DNA of 64,000 bases from Paenibacillus sp. OV219 (GCF_900110075.1 NZ_FOCJ01000007.1:310001-374000); one strand, 5' to 3'; shown: positions 1 through 9,594, counted from the first letter of the stretch. Numbers and translations are program-made. The notes: a model not told the origin generated them from the letters alone.

Positions 1-2
1 AT

Positions 3-671
3 CGGATCGGCGCGATGCTGCAGGATGTCAGCGTCATCGACGGACTCAAGGTCGGGGAGACGATTGAGCTGTTCCGCAGCTACTATGAGAAGCCGCTTGC
101 GCTCGACTACTTGCTTAAAGTGTCGAACCTCGAAGCGGAGAAAGGTAAGTTAGCAACGGCTTTGTCGGGCGGACAGCAACGCCGCCTCGGATTCGCGCTT
201 GCGCTGGCAGGAGATCCGGAAGTGATTTTTCTCGATGAACCGACGGTTGGGATGGACGTTACTTCACGGCAGCTGTTCTGGGACACGGTGCGAGCGATGG
301 CAGGCCGTGGCCGGACGATTGTGCTTACTACGCACTACTTGGATGAAGCGGACAGTGTGGCTGACCGAATCGTCGTAATCAATAATGGCCGGATTATTGC
401 AGACGGAACGCCGAGCGAAATCAAAGCAGAGACAACCGGACGTGTTATTTCATTCATCGCAGGTCCATCTGTGACGACGGAATCGCTGCAAGAGCTGCCG
501 GGCATCACGAGTATCGAGTGGAGCGGTCGCAGGGTGAAGCTGTCGAGCGGGAATACGGATAAGCTCATAACGCTCCTTGTTGAGAAACGATTCGAGATGA
601 GTGATATCGAGATTCAAAGCGGCGGTCTGGAGAGTGCGTTCCAAGCGCTTGTGCAGCAAGCTAATCAATAA
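3..671 (+). CDS. ABC transporter ATP-binding protein (5' end outside window)
   Basis: Nucleotide-binding subunit of an ABC-2/DrrA-type exporter. The frame is open to the left window edge, so the Walker A part lies outside. Visible are the signature LSGGQQRR (about nt 163-186), Walker B ending FLDEPTVGMD (about nt 228-257) and the switch histidine in TTHYLDEAD. The last 80 residues form the usual regulatory tail of this family. It is followed closely by an ABC-2 permease and then a kinase/regulator pair, the order of Bacillus subtilis yvfR-yvfS-yvfT-yvfU. The substrate cannot be told from sequence. Confidence 0.93.
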   Translation, partial: RIGAMLQDVSVIDGLKVGETIELFRSYYEKPLALDYLLKVSNLEAEKGKLATALSGGQQRRLGFALALAGDPEVIFLDEPTVGMDVTSRQLFWDTVRAMAGRGRTIVLTTHYLDEADSVADRIVVINNGRIIADGTPSEIKAETTGRVISFIAGPSVTTESLQELPGITSIEWSGRRVKLSSGNTDKLITLLVEKRFEMSDIEIQSGGLESAFQALVQQANQ

Positions 672-716
672 TTGGCGATTCGTACGGATAAAATATATGG
701 AGGAGTTGAGCATACG

Positions 717-1469
717 GTGAATTCAACGATGCTTCGGGCGACGATCGCCCAGTGTAAAGCAGAACTGCTAAGAACGGTTCGAAATAAACGGTTTGTTATT
801 TTCTCAGTCGTCATGCCAGTCATGTTCTTCTTCTTGTTCTCCAATGTTGTTGGCAATCAGAAGGTCGGCGGCGTAGATTGGTCGGCGTACTACTTGATGT
901 CGATGACCTGTTATGGCATTATCGGCGCGAGCTTCTCTACATTCAGTATTCGGATTGCGCGCGAGCGTTCGCTCGGATGGATCAGGCTGCTCAAGATTAC
1001 GCCACTACCTTCCTGGGCCTATATCGTTTCGAAAATCGCTGCTCAAGCGATTATCAACCTTGTTATCATCGTGATGATGTTTGTCATCGGAGGCTTAGGA
1101 AAACACATCGATTTGTCGGCAGCTCTCTGGATTGAGAGTGGTCTATGGATCTGGATCGGCGGCTTGTCCTTCATGTCGCTTGGAACGCTGTTCGGCTCTA
1201 TGCGCAATCCTGATGCGGTTCAAGTGCTGAGTACGATTGTTTATATGGCTCTGTCGGTTCTTGGCGGCTTGTGGATGCCGACGGAATCGATGTCAGATAC
1301 GATGCAAACGATCTCGAAGCTGACGCCTACGTACCGGCTAGGTCAAGGCGCGTGGAACATCATCGGCGGCGGTTCAATCGACTGGCAGGGCGTTCTCATT
1401 CTGGTCATCTATGTTGCCGTGTGCATGCGGATTTCCGCTTACATTATGAAGAAACAGGAAGCGGTGTAG
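717..1469 (+). CDS. ABC-2 type transporter permease
   Basis: Membrane subunit paired with the upstream ATPase. About 250 residues with six hydrophobic stretches: an N-terminal segment after the basic RTVRNKRF region, then five more ending near the C-terminus. This is the usual ABC-2 layout. The frame is open from a TTG at 672, but GGAGGAG at 699-705 favours the GTG at 717 (or the ATG at 729). It is probably co-transcribed with the ATPase, whose stop is at 671. YvfS-like by context; the exported compound is unknown. Confidence 0.88.
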   Translation: MNSTMLRATIAQCKAELLRTVRNKRFVIFSVVMPVMFFFLFSNVVGNQKVGGVDWSAYYLMSMTCYGIIGASFSTFSIRIARERSLGWIRLLKITPLPSWAYIVSKIAAQAIINLVIIVMMFVIGGLGKHIDLSAALWIESGLWIWIGGLSFMSLGTLFGSMRNPDAVQVLSTIVYMALSVLGGLWMPTESMSDTMQTISKLTPTYRLGQGAWNIIGGGSIDWQGVLILVIYVAVCMRISAYIMKKQEAV

Positions 1470-1473
1470 CAAT

Positions 1474-2652
1474 ATGTCGGAATCATTAAGGCGGTCTCAA
1501 CAAACTCGTCAGGCTGATCAGGCTCAGTCGGGTCCGCCTATGATTTTCTCTATGGTATGGCTCGTTTATCTTGTGTTTCCGCTCTACTATTTATTCCAGC
1601 AGCCGCCTCTTAAGGTGGTTCTTGGCGTTACGGCGGTTGTGTTGTTTATCATCATCTATGTGTGCAGCTTCCGGTTCGAACGGATGCGATTCTATGGCAT
1701 ACTCATGCTTATCGTGCTCGTTGGAATGTTCTGCTTAGCGGATGAAGGCTCCATCTACATGGCATTCTATCCAGCCCCTCTAATTGGCATGCTGATTAAC
1801 CGCAAGCAGATGTACATGGCGCTTGGCGTGCTGGCAGCTCTGTTGGGTGCGACGATCTGGTACTGGTCGCTGTTCAGCAGCCTAGATGCCATGCTGCAAT
1901 ATTTGCCTGCGATGCTCATTATGCTGTTCATGCCGTTCGCATTCATGATCGGACGCAGATCGAAGGAGCTGAGGAAGCGGCTTAATCTGGCGAATGAAGA
2001 AATTGCGAGGCTGTCCAAGAATGAAGAGCGCCAGCGCATCTCGCGCGATCTGCATGATACGCTAGGCCACACTCTCTCGCTCATTACGCTGAAGAGCGAA
2101 CTGGCCGAGAAGCTTATCCTCAAGCATCCGGAGAGGGCGGTTCAGGAAGTGAAGGACATTCAGGCGACCTCGCGTGCGGCGCTGCGGCAGGTGCGGGAAC
2201 TCGTCTCGGGCATGAGCGCGCTCACCGTTCGTGATGAGCTTGCCCATGCAAAGCAGATTTTGTCTGCGGCGGGGATTGTACTAGAGGCGGAAAGCAATAT
2301 GGAGCTAGAGATTCCATCCACGACGATCAACAATATACTTGGCATGTGTCTGCGTGAAGCGGTCACGAATGTCGTCAAACATAGCAAGGCGAAGCTGTGC
2401 ACCGTTCGTCTGGCTGGAGAAGGCAGCCGGCTGACACTCTCGGTTTCGGACAATGGCGTTGGACTGAGCAAGTCCGACGAGAACGGCGTATGGCTGGATG
2501 CTCGCGGTGGGAATGGGATCAAAGGAATGCGGGAGCGCCTCAAGTTAATTGAGGGCAGCTTGGCCGTCGAATCTATTGGACGCGGAACGCGGCTTGTGAT
2601 GACCGTGCCGCTCGTAGCGAAAGAAGCCGAGAAAGGGGGAATAGGCGGATGA
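1474..2652 (+). CDS. sensor histidine kinase, DesK/YvfT type
   Basis: Membrane kinase of the NarL/DesK group. Residues 25-160 hold about five membrane helices with no large extracellular domain. A HisKA_3 dimerisation domain follows, with the phospho-accepting His194 in RDLHDTLGH, then an HATPase domain (N-box EAVTNVVKHSKA, DNGVGL, GIKGMRERL). It starts four bases after the permease stop and overlaps the response regulator by four bases, so the four genes read as one unit. YvfT is the closest arrangement; DesK itself is usually next to a desaturase, which is not seen here. Confidence 0.92.
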   Translation: MSESLRRSQQTRQADQAQSGPPMIFSMVWLVYLVFPLYYLFQQPPLKVVLGVTAVVLFIIIYVCSFRFERMRFYGILMLIVLVGMFCLADEGSIYMAFYPAPLIGMLINRKQMYMALGVLAALLGATIWYWSLFSSLDAMLQYLPAMLIMLFMPFAFMIGRRSKELRKRLNLANEEIARLSKNEERQRISRDLHDTLGHTLSLITLKSELAEKLILKHPERAVQEVKDIQATSRAALRQVRELVSGMSALTVRDELAHAKQILSAAGIVLEAESNMELEIPSTTINNILGMCLREAVTNVVKHSKAKLCTVRLAGEGSRLTLSVSDNGVGLSKSDENGVWLDARGGNGIKGMRERLKLIEGSLAVESIGRGTRLVMTVPLVAKEAEKGGIGG

Positions 2653-3251
2653 AGGTCATCGTAGCGGAAGATCAAGGAATGCTGCGCGGCGCGCTAAGTG
2701 CGCTGCTCGATTTGGAGGACGACATTGAAGTGATCGGGCAAGCGGAGAACGGCAAGCAGGCGCTTGATCTCATTCAGGAACTGGTGCCTGACATTTGCGT
2801 CATGGACATTGAGATGCCTGAGATGAGCGGACTGGATGTGGCGGAGAAGCTGAAGGAGCAGGGCCATTCCTGCCGTGTTGTCATCTTGACGACGTTCTCG
2901 CGATCCGGGTATTTCCAGCGGGCGATGAAAGCGGGCGTGCGTGGTTTTCTTCTCAAGGACTCGCCGATTGATGAGCTCGGTGCGGCGCTGCGAACTGTAC
3001 ATGCTGGCGGCCGGGCGGTAAGTCCGGAGCTGGCAATGACATTTTGGGACACCGAGAATCCGCTCACAGAGCGGGAGCAAGAGGTGCTGAAGCTGGCGGC
3101 TGCAGGACTTACGGCTGGCGATATCGCGAAGCAGCTGTTTCTCTCAGCGGGCACGGTGCGCAATTATTTATCCGAAGCGATTCAGAAGCTGGAGGCGAAG
3201 AATCGAATCGACGCGATCGGCATCGCGGAGAAGAACGGCTGGCTGAGCTAG
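2649..3251 (+). CDS. response regulator, NarL/DesR family
   Basis: Partner of the preceding kinase. It has a receiver domain (residues 1-120) with phosphorylatable Asp53 in VMDIEMPEMSG and Lys in LLKDSP, then a LuxR-type helix-turn-helix (about 137-195; LTEREQEVLKLAAAGL). The ATGA overlap with the kinase gene implies coupled translation. The likely target is the ABC transporter operon itself, as in other transporter-linked two-component systems; this is inference from position. Confidence 0.93.
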   Translation: MKVIVAEDQGMLRGALSALLDLEDDIEVIGQAENGKQALDLIQELVPDICVMDIEMPEMSGLDVAEKLKEQGHSCRVVILTTFSRSGYFQRAMKAGVRGFLLKDSPIDELGAALRTVHAGGRAVSPELAMTFWDTENPLTEREQEVLKLAAAGLTAGDIAKQLFLSAGTVRNYLSEAIQKLEAKNRIDAIGIAEKNGWLS

Positions 3252-3304
3252 GTTCATACAGAGCCTCCTAGACTAGCTACATAAGCTCGTTTCGACAAGA
3301 TAAG

Positions 3305-3345
3305 AACCTCAAGTCCGAGGATCACTAACAGGGACTTGAGGTTTA
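3305..3345 (+). terminator. rho-independent terminator
   Basis: An 11-bp stem (ACCTCAAGTCC / GGACTTGAGGT) followed by TTTATTTTA. It closes the ABC/two-component operon. Confidence 0.85.
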
Positions 3346-3460
3346 TTTTATGTAGATCTTCATGCAATAAAATGTAAGTCATCCCCAGATCTGTGCTAAA
3401 CTAGACTAATAGTTTCATAGCTTCATCTTCGATTTAAAGCTGTAGGAGGATCACCGAATC

Positions 3461-4897
3461 ATGAATTACATACAACGAATGAAAAAATATGGGATTACCG
3501 TTATCGCTTTCGTCACATTAAGTGTGAGCCAATTGGACGCAAGCCTAGGCCAGGCTAATGCGGCTGCCGCTACCGGCTCTCCGAGCGTGTGGGCGCAGCA
3601 AGAGATTCAAGATGCTCTGACAAGCGGGCTCATCCCGTATGGGTTGACGAATAGCTATCAGAAGCCGCTGACCCGCCAGGAATTCAGTGAGATGGCCGTG
3701 CAGCTCTATGAGGTGCTGACCGGCGAGAAGCCGCCCGCACCGAAGGCGGATCCGTTCAAGGACACGAACAGCTACCCTGTGCTGCAAGCCTACAGCCTCG
3801 GCATTGTTAAAGGCACGAGCGCGAATACCTTCGCCCCATCCGCAAGCATTACGCGGGAGCAGCTGTCGCTCATGCTGTACAACACGCTCGCGATTGCAGG
3901 CATGCAAGGCAGGCTGACAGGTGAGCAAGGTGCCGCTCCTGTATTCGCCGATGCCAAGCAGGTTGCGGCATGGTCGAAGGATGCCGTGACGTTACTCGCG
4001 GCCAATGGCATTATGAAGGGCAACAGCTACGGCAGCCTGCTGAAATTTATGCCGCGCTCGACAACGACGCGGGAGCAGTCGATTGTGCTGGTTTATCGGA
4101 TTTACACGCGGTTCGGGACTTATTTTGTAAAGGATGAGCTCGATCTATTGAATGCCTCGAATCAAACACTGCCAGTCGTCATTAAGGACGAACGGGCAAG
4201 AGCGGTTGATGTCAAAGCGAAGCAAATTCTCGCAAACATTCTGAAGCCTGACATGACAGAATATGACCGGGAGCTCGCCATCCACAATTATTTACTGCAG
4301 CATATCGCTTATGACTACGACAATTACGAGAACAACACGGTCCCGGCGGATTCTTATACAATCTACGGCTCGCTGATGAAAGGAATCGCGGTGTGCCAAG
4401 GCTATGCTTACTCGGCGCAGCTGCTCCTTACGATGGCGGGCATTGAATCGAATATTGTGACGGGTTCGGTCGATGGCGTCGCGCATGCATGGAATAAAGT
4501 GAGGATTGGCGGAGCCTACTACAATCTGGACGTTACCTGGGATGATCCAGTACCGGATGTCGAAGGCCGCCTGACCTATGGATACTTCAACGTGACGGAT
4601 GAGGAGCTTCACCGTGACCATGTCTGGTCCGATCAGCTGCCTAAAGCAACGGCGATCATTTATAACTATTACACGTACAACGGGCTGACTGTGGATACGC
4701 CGCAGCAATTCGAAGAGCGGATTGAAGCGGCAATTAGAGTGAAGGCGGATTCCATTACGCTGAAGCGGCAGTATGCCGACAGCCAAGGTGCGAATGCGTG
4801 GAGTCCGATCATGCAGAAGCATGCAGCGGAAATTAGCGGCTATTCGTACACGATGGATAAGAGCGGTGTCGTCAGCTTTAAGTTTCGTTACCGATAA
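3461..4897 (+). CDS. S-layer-homology protein with transglutaminase-like domain
   Basis: Secreted cell-wall-anchored protein. Residues 1-36 are a signal peptide ending near ANA-AAA. Residues 40-215 contain three SLH motifs (TRQEF, TREQL, TTREQ) that normally bind pyruvylated secondary wall polymer. Residues 245-400 are a transglutaminase/protease-like fold with a complete triad: Cys312 (AVCQGYAYS), His342 (GVAHAWNKV) and Asp357 (NLDVTWDDP). The family includes cysteine proteases and crosslinkers, so the reaction is not certain. AGGAGG at 3444-3449 sets the start. It is a single gene between terminators. Confidence 0.9.
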   Translation: MNYIQRMKKYGITVIAFVTLSVSQLDASLGQANAAAATGSPSVWAQQEIQDALTSGLIPYGLTNSYQKPLTRQEFSEMAVQLYEVLTGEKPPAPKADPFKDTNSYPVLQAYSLGIVKGTSANTFAPSASITREQLSLMLYNTLAIAGMQGRLTGEQGAAPVFADAKQVAAWSKDAVTLLAANGIMKGNSYGSLLKFMPRSTTTREQSIVLVYRIYTRFGTYFVKDELDLLNASNQTLPVVIKDERARAVDVKAKQILANILKPDMTEYDRELAIHNYLLQHIAYDYDNYENNTVPADSYTIYGSLMKGIAVCQGYAYSAQLLLTMAGIESNIVTGSVDGVAHAWNKVRIGGAYYNLDVTWDDPVPDVEGRLTYGYFNVTDEELHRDHVWSDQLPKATAIIYNYYTYNGLTVDTPQQFEERIEAAIRVKADSITLKRQYADSQGANAWSPIMQKHAAEISGYSYTMDKSGVVSFKFRYR

Positions 4898-4936
4898 TGC
4901 TACAATGGATGCAAAAAGAGACGGAGCGCCGCCATC

Positions 4937-5896
4937 ATGATGCGAATAATGCTGATTACGAAGGACCATCGCGTGATGCAGCTGTCAAACCTCTCGGAGC
5001 TAGACGACCCGAAGGCCCATATCCAGTGGTACTGGGTTGATTTCTGCGAACCGACTGCAGAGGAATCGAAGCTGCTGGATGACTATTTTCATTTTCATCC
5101 GCTCGCAATCGAAGACTGTATGCTCTACCTGCAAAGGCCGAAGATGGATCATTATGAAGATGTCCACTTCTTCGTCCTTCATGCGATTGACGAGCGTACG
5201 CTCGAAGCAACGGAAGTAGATCTGTTCATCGGCAAAAACTTTCTCGTCAGCTACCACCTCCAGACGCATCACGAGATCGATCAAGCTTGGGAGAAGGTTC
5301 GCCATAAGCCGCACACCGAAGTGCATGGCAATTTGCATGCGGCTTATGCGGTGATGGATGAGCTGGTGGATCAGTATTTTCCGGCATTGCAGGCGATCGA
5401 AGATCAGTTGCTGGAGTTTGAGACGGAAGGGACGAATGAGCAAGGCTTCCGCTCGAATTTGAACCATGTGTTCGATATTCGCAACAAGCTGCTGAAGCTG
5501 CGCAAAACATTCGTTCCAATGCGGGATCTGCTCTACCGGCTGCTGAACACGCAACGAATCGAGGCTTTGCCACATTATCATCTGTTCTTCACGGATATCT
5601 ATGATCATCTGCTGAAGCTCGCAGAGATGGTCGATTCCAACCGCGATATGACGTCGGATCTGCGTGATCACTATATGTCGATCAATTCCAACCGGATGAA
5701 CGAGATTATGAAGACGCTGACGGTCATTACGGTAATCTTCATGCCGCTCACGTTCATTGCCGGGATTTACGGAATGAATTTCTCGAATATGCCGGAGCTG
5801 CAATGGCATGCCGGGTATTTTATCATTCTTATTGTAATGGCTATCCTGTCTGTCGGCATGTATGCCTGGTTCAAGGTTAAAGGTTGGTTCGAATGA
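4937..5896 (+). CDS. corA: CorA-family magnesium/divalent cation transporter
   Basis: 319 residues: an N-terminal cytoplasmic domain with a long coiled helix (about 150-245), then two C-terminal membrane helices. The ion-selectivity motif GMN is at 279-281 (YGMNFSNMPEL), followed by the second helix and a basic tail. The length and the GMN motif are those of CorA channels for Mg2+ (also Co2+/Ni2+). Two ATGs in a row (4937, 4940) leave the exact start open. It stands alone between the SLH protein and a spore protein gene. Confidence 0.93.
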   Translation: MMRIMLITKDHRVMQLSNLSELDDPKAHIQWYWVDFCEPTAEESKLLDDYFHFHPLAIEDCMLYLQRPKMDHYEDVHFFVLHAIDERTLEATEVDLFIGKNFLVSYHLQTHHEIDQAWEKVRHKPHTEVHGNLHAAYAVMDELVDQYFPALQAIEDQLLEFETEGTNEQGFRSNLNHVFDIRNKLLKLRKTFVPMRDLLYRLLNTQRIEALPHYHLFFTDIYDHLLKLAEMVDSNRDMTSDLRDHYMSINSNRMNEIMKTLTVITVIFMPLTFIAGIYGMNFSNMPELQWHAGYFIILIVMAILSVGMYAWFKVKGWFE

Positions 5897-5969
5897 GTGC
5901 CTGAATAGAACATTTCGCCATGGGGTACGGTAAGCGGTAGATACTCCAGAAGGAGGCGGATAGGTCAAA

Positions 5970-6257
5970 ATGGCACGAAGAAGTCGAAGAAAGCATCTTG
6001 TCCCAGCAGCGGATGCGCAGATGAGCGCGTTCAAAGCCGAGGTGATGCGGAGGGAAGGCTACGTCGTTAATCCGAGCCGTCCTGACGATGTGAAGTACGA
6101 GGTGGCGAAATCGCTTGGGATTCCACTTGAGCATGGGTATAACGGTCAGCTCTCGACGGAGTCTGCCGGTCAAATCGGCGGTCAGATCGGCGGCGCGATG
6201 GTCAAGGAGTTAGTCCGCATGGCGCAAGAGAAGCTGGCGAATGAGGGCAGGCAATAG
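5970..6257 (+). CDS. alpha/beta-type small acid-soluble spore protein
   Basis: 95-residue spore DNA-binding protein. Both conserved SASP segments are visible: KYEVAKSLGIPLEHGYNGQL, containing the region normally cut by the germination protease, and the GGQIGGAMVKELVRMAQ helix. The basic N-terminus (ARRSRRKHL) is longer than in B. subtilis SspA-D. An AAGGAGG precedes the ATG. SASPs coat spore DNA and are normally transcribed by sigma-G in the forespore, so this gene marks the organism as a spore former. Confidence 0.92.
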   Translation: MARRSRRKHLVPAADAQMSAFKAEVMRREGYVVNPSRPDDVKYEVAKSLGIPLEHGYNGQLSTESAGQIGGQIGGAMVKELVRMAQEKLANEGRQ

Positions 6258-6286
6258 GAGCAATAACAGAGGCATGAACTGACGGA

Positions 6287-6323
6287 CTGACACTGCGGCA
6301 ATATAGCGGTGTCAGTTTTTTTC
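6287..6323 (+). terminator. rho-independent terminator after SASP gene
   Basis: Stem CTGACACTGC / GCGGTGTCAG (one G-T pair) followed by seven T residues. Confidence 0.88.
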
Positions 6324-6411
6324 GTTCACCTCTTTTTTAGCCCATATTCATATTCCTTTCATATTCAACAGGTATGCTTAGAGTAACTTATTAGGATGGG
6401 GGATTGCTGCT

Positions 6412-7095
6412 ATGCCAGCCGCTATTCTCGTTGTCGAAGACGATTATTATATTCAAGAGCTTATTGCCGAGTTTCTGCGCGCGCAGAGCTATGAGGTAGA
6501 TGTAGCAAGCGATGGTTTGGAGGGCTGGAAGAAGTTTCAGCAGGCCAATTACGATCTGGTTATACTCGATTTGATGCTGCCGTCGATGAACGGCTATGAA
6601 GTGTGCCGTTTAATCCGAGAGAAATCCGATACGCCGGTCATCGTGCTTACGGCGCTCAGCGAGGAGAAGGATCAGCTGAAGGCGTTCGAGGAAGAGGCGG
6701 ACGATTACGTGACGAAGCCGTTCTCGTTCCATGTGCTCATGAAGCGGGTCGAAGCGGTGCTTCGGCGCACGCGGGGCGGACAGTCGGGCGAGCTGCTGTT
6801 TGATGGCAGACTGAGACTTGATGCCGATGCATACAAGGTGTATGTCGATGGCAAGCCGATTGATACGACGACGAAGGAATTTGATATTTTGAACACGCTC
6901 ATCCATAATGCCGGGCGCATTCTGACAAGGGACATGCTGCTCGACAAAGTGTGGGGCTACGACTATTACGGCGATTCCCGCATTGTCGACGCTCATATTA
7001 AGAACATTCGGAAGAAGCTCGGCATCTCCGTTATTCGTACGGTCAAAGGAGTCGGGTACTCGCTTGAAACGGAAGTCACGGCGGTGGAAGGATGA
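6412..7095 (+). CDS. response regulator, OmpR/PhoB family
   Basis: 227 residues. The receiver domain has acidic pocket ED at 9-11, phospho-acceptor Asp53 (VILDLMLPSMNG) and Lys in TKPFS. A winged-helix DNA-binding domain (about 128-222) ends with the IRTVKGVGYSLE signature. It overlaps the next kinase gene by four bases (7092-7095). The stimulus is unknown. Confidence 0.94.
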   Translation: MPAAILVVEDDYYIQELIAEFLRAQSYEVDVASDGLEGWKKFQQANYDLVILDLMLPSMNGYEVCRLIREKSDTPVIVLTALSEEKDQLKAFEEEADDYVTKPFSFHVLMKRVEAVLRRTRGGQSGELLFDGRLRLDADAYKVYVDGKPIDTTTKEFDILNTLIHNAGRILTRDMLLDKVWGYDYYGDSRIVDAHIKNIRKKLGISVIRTVKGVGYSLETEVTAVEG

Positions 7096-8597
7096 CACGA
7101 CGCAAAGGCATTCGGTTCAAAATCTTCCTCGTCACGACAGCGCTCCTCGTCATGTTCGCGCTGGTCATTTACTTGACGCTCTACTTCATGCTGCCGAGTT
7201 ACTATAAATTAATCAAACAGGATCGTCTCGAGAGTGGCGTCAGTGAACTCGTGAAGGGCATCGACGGCAAAAGCACTACAGATGCCATTCCGCTTATGGC
7301 TCAGTTCGGTCAGGAGCATAACGCCATGATGATGCTGCGCGACAGCGACGGGAACGGGTACTACATTCCGCCGAATTTCCGCACGATGAAGAACTGGATA
7401 GGGACCGGTGACAGCTACCTCGGCCTTCGCAAGCAAATGCAGGCGGGAAGGTTTGAGGCCGGCAGCAGGGACCCTAGCGATCGAGGCATGCATCTGCTCA
7501 GCGTAGAGAGAAAAATCAAATTCGCCGAGAGCGATGAAGTATTCACGCTGTACGTGGATGCGCCGCTGCAACCGGTTGGCGAGGCTGCAGGCGTCATCCT
7601 GCTATTCCTGCCTTATATGCTCATTCCGATCCTGCTCATCGCAATTGGCGGAGCGCTCATCTATTCAAGGCTTATTGCAAAGCCGCTGCTTTCGCTGAAC
7701 AAGGTTGCAAGACGTCTTGCGAAGCTGGACTTCTCCGCAACGGAGCCGGCGCTGAAGACGCGTGATGAGCTAGGGGAGCTGTCACTTAGCCTCAGCAGGC
7801 TCGCCGTTAATCTGCAATCAACGATGGGCGAGCTGCAGGAAGCGAACACGCAGCTCAAGAGCGACATTGAACGGGAGCGCGAGCAGGAATCCAAAAGGCG
7901 CGAGTTCGTGGCAACGATCTCGCATGAGCTGAAGACGCCGATTACCGCAGTGAGTGGACAGCTCGAGGCCATGATCGCGAACGTTGGGGCGTTCCGGGAT
8001 CGAGACACGTATTTGCGCAAGTCCTATACGATCATGCAGGATATGGACAAGCTCGTTCATGAGATATTAGAGCTGTCTAAGCTTGAGAGTCGCGACTTCC
8101 TGCCGCTTATGCGGGAGGTGGATCTTGTGGAGCTTATCCGCGAATCGGTCGGTCATGTAAGCTACTTAGCCAATGTGAAGAACATGACGCTCGATTGCGA
8201 GCTGCCGGATGAAGCGATCATTACGGCAGATGAGCGGCTCATGTCCAAAGCGGTCTCGAATATCATTACGAATGCAGTGCAATATTCCGGTGATGAGGAG
8301 CGGGTCATTGTACGTTTGTGGGAAGAGCCAGTGAGCATAAGCGCGGATGGCGTCCGGCCGCGAATGATGTATCGGCTTGAGGTGCTCAACACAGGGGTGG
8401 CGATTGATGAGCCGAAGCTGCCGCGACTGTTCGAGCCATTCTACCGCGCGGAGCAATCGCGAAGCCGCTCAACCGGAGGCAGCGGGCTAGGATTGTATAT
8501 CGTAAGCAAAGTGCTGGATGCCCACGGAGCGCAGTACAGCATAACGAATACACCGGAAGGCGTCAGGTTTAGCGTACTGCTACAAGGAGCGGCGTAA
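7092..8597 (+). CDS. sensor histidine kinase (HAMP, HisKA, HATPase)
   Basis: Partner of the preceding regulator. Membrane helix at 10-33, an extracytoplasmic sensor of about 130 residues with no family I can name, second helix at 168-192, HAMP domain to about 245, HisKA with His278 in ATISHELKTPIT, and an HATPase domain ending GGSGLGLYIVSKV. The ATGA overlap with the regulator gene shows a two-gene operon. Confidence 0.93.
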   Translation: MTRRKGIRFKIFLVTTALLVMFALVIYLTLYFMLPSYYKLIKQDRLESGVSELVKGIDGKSTTDAIPLMAQFGQEHNAMMMLRDSDGNGYYIPPNFRTMKNWIGTGDSYLGLRKQMQAGRFEAGSRDPSDRGMHLLSVERKIKFAESDEVFTLYVDAPLQPVGEAAGVILLFLPYMLIPILLIAIGGALIYSRLIAKPLLSLNKVARRLAKLDFSATEPALKTRDELGELSLSLSRLAVNLQSTMGELQEANTQLKSDIEREREQESKRREFVATISHELKTPITAVSGQLEAMIANVGAFRDRDTYLRKSYTIMQDMDKLVHEILELSKLESRDFLPLMREVDLVELIRESVGHVSYLANVKNMTLDCELPDEAIITADERLMSKAVSNIITNAVQYSGDEERVIVRLWEEPVSISADGVRPRMMYRLEVLNTGVAIDEPKLPRLFEPFYRAEQSRSRSTGGSGLGLYIVSKVLDAHGAQYSITNTPEGVRFSVLLQGAA

Positions 8598-8696
8598 CTG
8601 GCGATAGGTGCATTTCTGCTAGGCAATTGGAAGGGATTGGCGAGCTCATACCGAAATAGTAGGGGAGTAAAAGAAGCCAATTGGAGGTTAGCGCGC

Positions 8697-9524
8697 ATGT
8701 CGGTATCCGTCGACCTTGCAAGACAATTTGTATATGCAAACGGGCTATTGTGGGAGCAAGCGTTGTTCAGCTATTTATTTGACGGCGGCTCCATCGAGCG
8801 TCTGCATAGCTGTCTGTTGAACTATAAGAACGAGGACGGAGGCTGGGCGCACGGTCTTGAACATGATATCAAATGCCCGGACTCGCATCCGCTGGCGCTA
8901 GAGTTTCTGCTGAATATTAACCGGGATACCGGAGCGCCTCTAGTTCCGCTGCTTGAGGGTACGGCGGGGTGGGTGGAGCGTAATCGCGAAGCGGACGGTT
9001 CCTTACGCAATCCAGATTCGCTGATGAAATACCCGCTCGCGCCATGGTGGAGTGGAGGCGGGCAGACGAAGCCGGATTCGATTACAGGAAATTTGATTCG
9101 GCTGGGAGTTTGTTCGGACGAGCTCAAGGCATCTACTGCCCGGTGGGCAAGCGAGGAGCTGGACATAGCGCAAATCGAGGCGAATGAGTGGCTGTTCATG
9201 GCTTATCACGCCTTTGATTACTATGTGAATACGCCAGCAACGCAGGAGCTTGCGCTGCACAGGGAAGCTGCGATTGCGAACATTATTGCTTGCGCATCCA
9301 AGGCGGAGCCGAAGCAGTACTTCTCGTACTTCTCTTTCGCCCAGACGCCGGACTCCCCGGTTGCGCAAGCGACGCCGCCAGAGCTTATAATCAAGTTCCT
9401 CGACCACCTCGCATCCTCGCAGCGCGAGGATGGAGGCTGGAATGATGAGCATGATTTGAAGCATTGGCAGGCCTATACGACTACGGTTGTGCTGAACGTG
9501 CTGCGCAATTACGGAAGGCTGTAG
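8697..9524 (+). CDS. alpha/alpha-barrel (prenyltransferase/squalene-cyclase-like repeat) protein
   Basis: 275 residues from the ATG at 8697, chosen because GGAGGT (8683-8688) precedes it; the frame is open from 8637. It has repeats of the QW/terpenoid-cyclase-fold type: NEDGGWAHGLEHD near the N-terminus and QREDGGWNDEHDL near the C-terminus. Such short proteins are usually annotated only as prenyltransferase-fold proteins. No DXDD cyclase motif is seen, so enzymatic activity is doubtful. It stands alone and ends just before a strong terminator. Confidence 0.75.
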   Translation: MSVSVDLARQFVYANGLLWEQALFSYLFDGGSIERLHSCLLNYKNEDGGWAHGLEHDIKCPDSHPLALEFLLNINRDTGAPLVPLLEGTAGWVERNREADGSLRNPDSLMKYPLAPWWSGGGQTKPDSITGNLIRLGVCSDELKASTARWASEELDIAQIEANEWLFMAYHAFDYYVNTPATQELALHREAAIANIIACASKAEPKQYFSYFSFAQTPDSPVAQATPPELIIKFLDHLASSQREDGGWNDEHDLKHWQAYTTTVVLNVLRNYGRL

Positions 9525-9545
9525 CTGGAATAAGATTCGAAAGAG

Positions 9546-9594
9546 CCGGACATTAGATTCTGTCGCGAACGACAGCTAATGTCCGGTTTTTTAT
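9546..9594 (+). terminator. terminator overlapping the end of the opposite gene
   Basis: A compound hairpin: outer stem CCGGACATTAG / CTAATGTCCGG, inner stem CTGTCG / CGACAG, then TTTTTTATTT on the plus strand. The last codons and stop of the minus-strand cyclodeaminase-family gene (ending at 9553) lie inside the stem. Confidence 0.85.

Noticed and set aside
6610-7098. Minus-strand frames opposite the OmpR-type regulator
   Set aside because: Antisense shadows with no ribosome site or recognisable domain.
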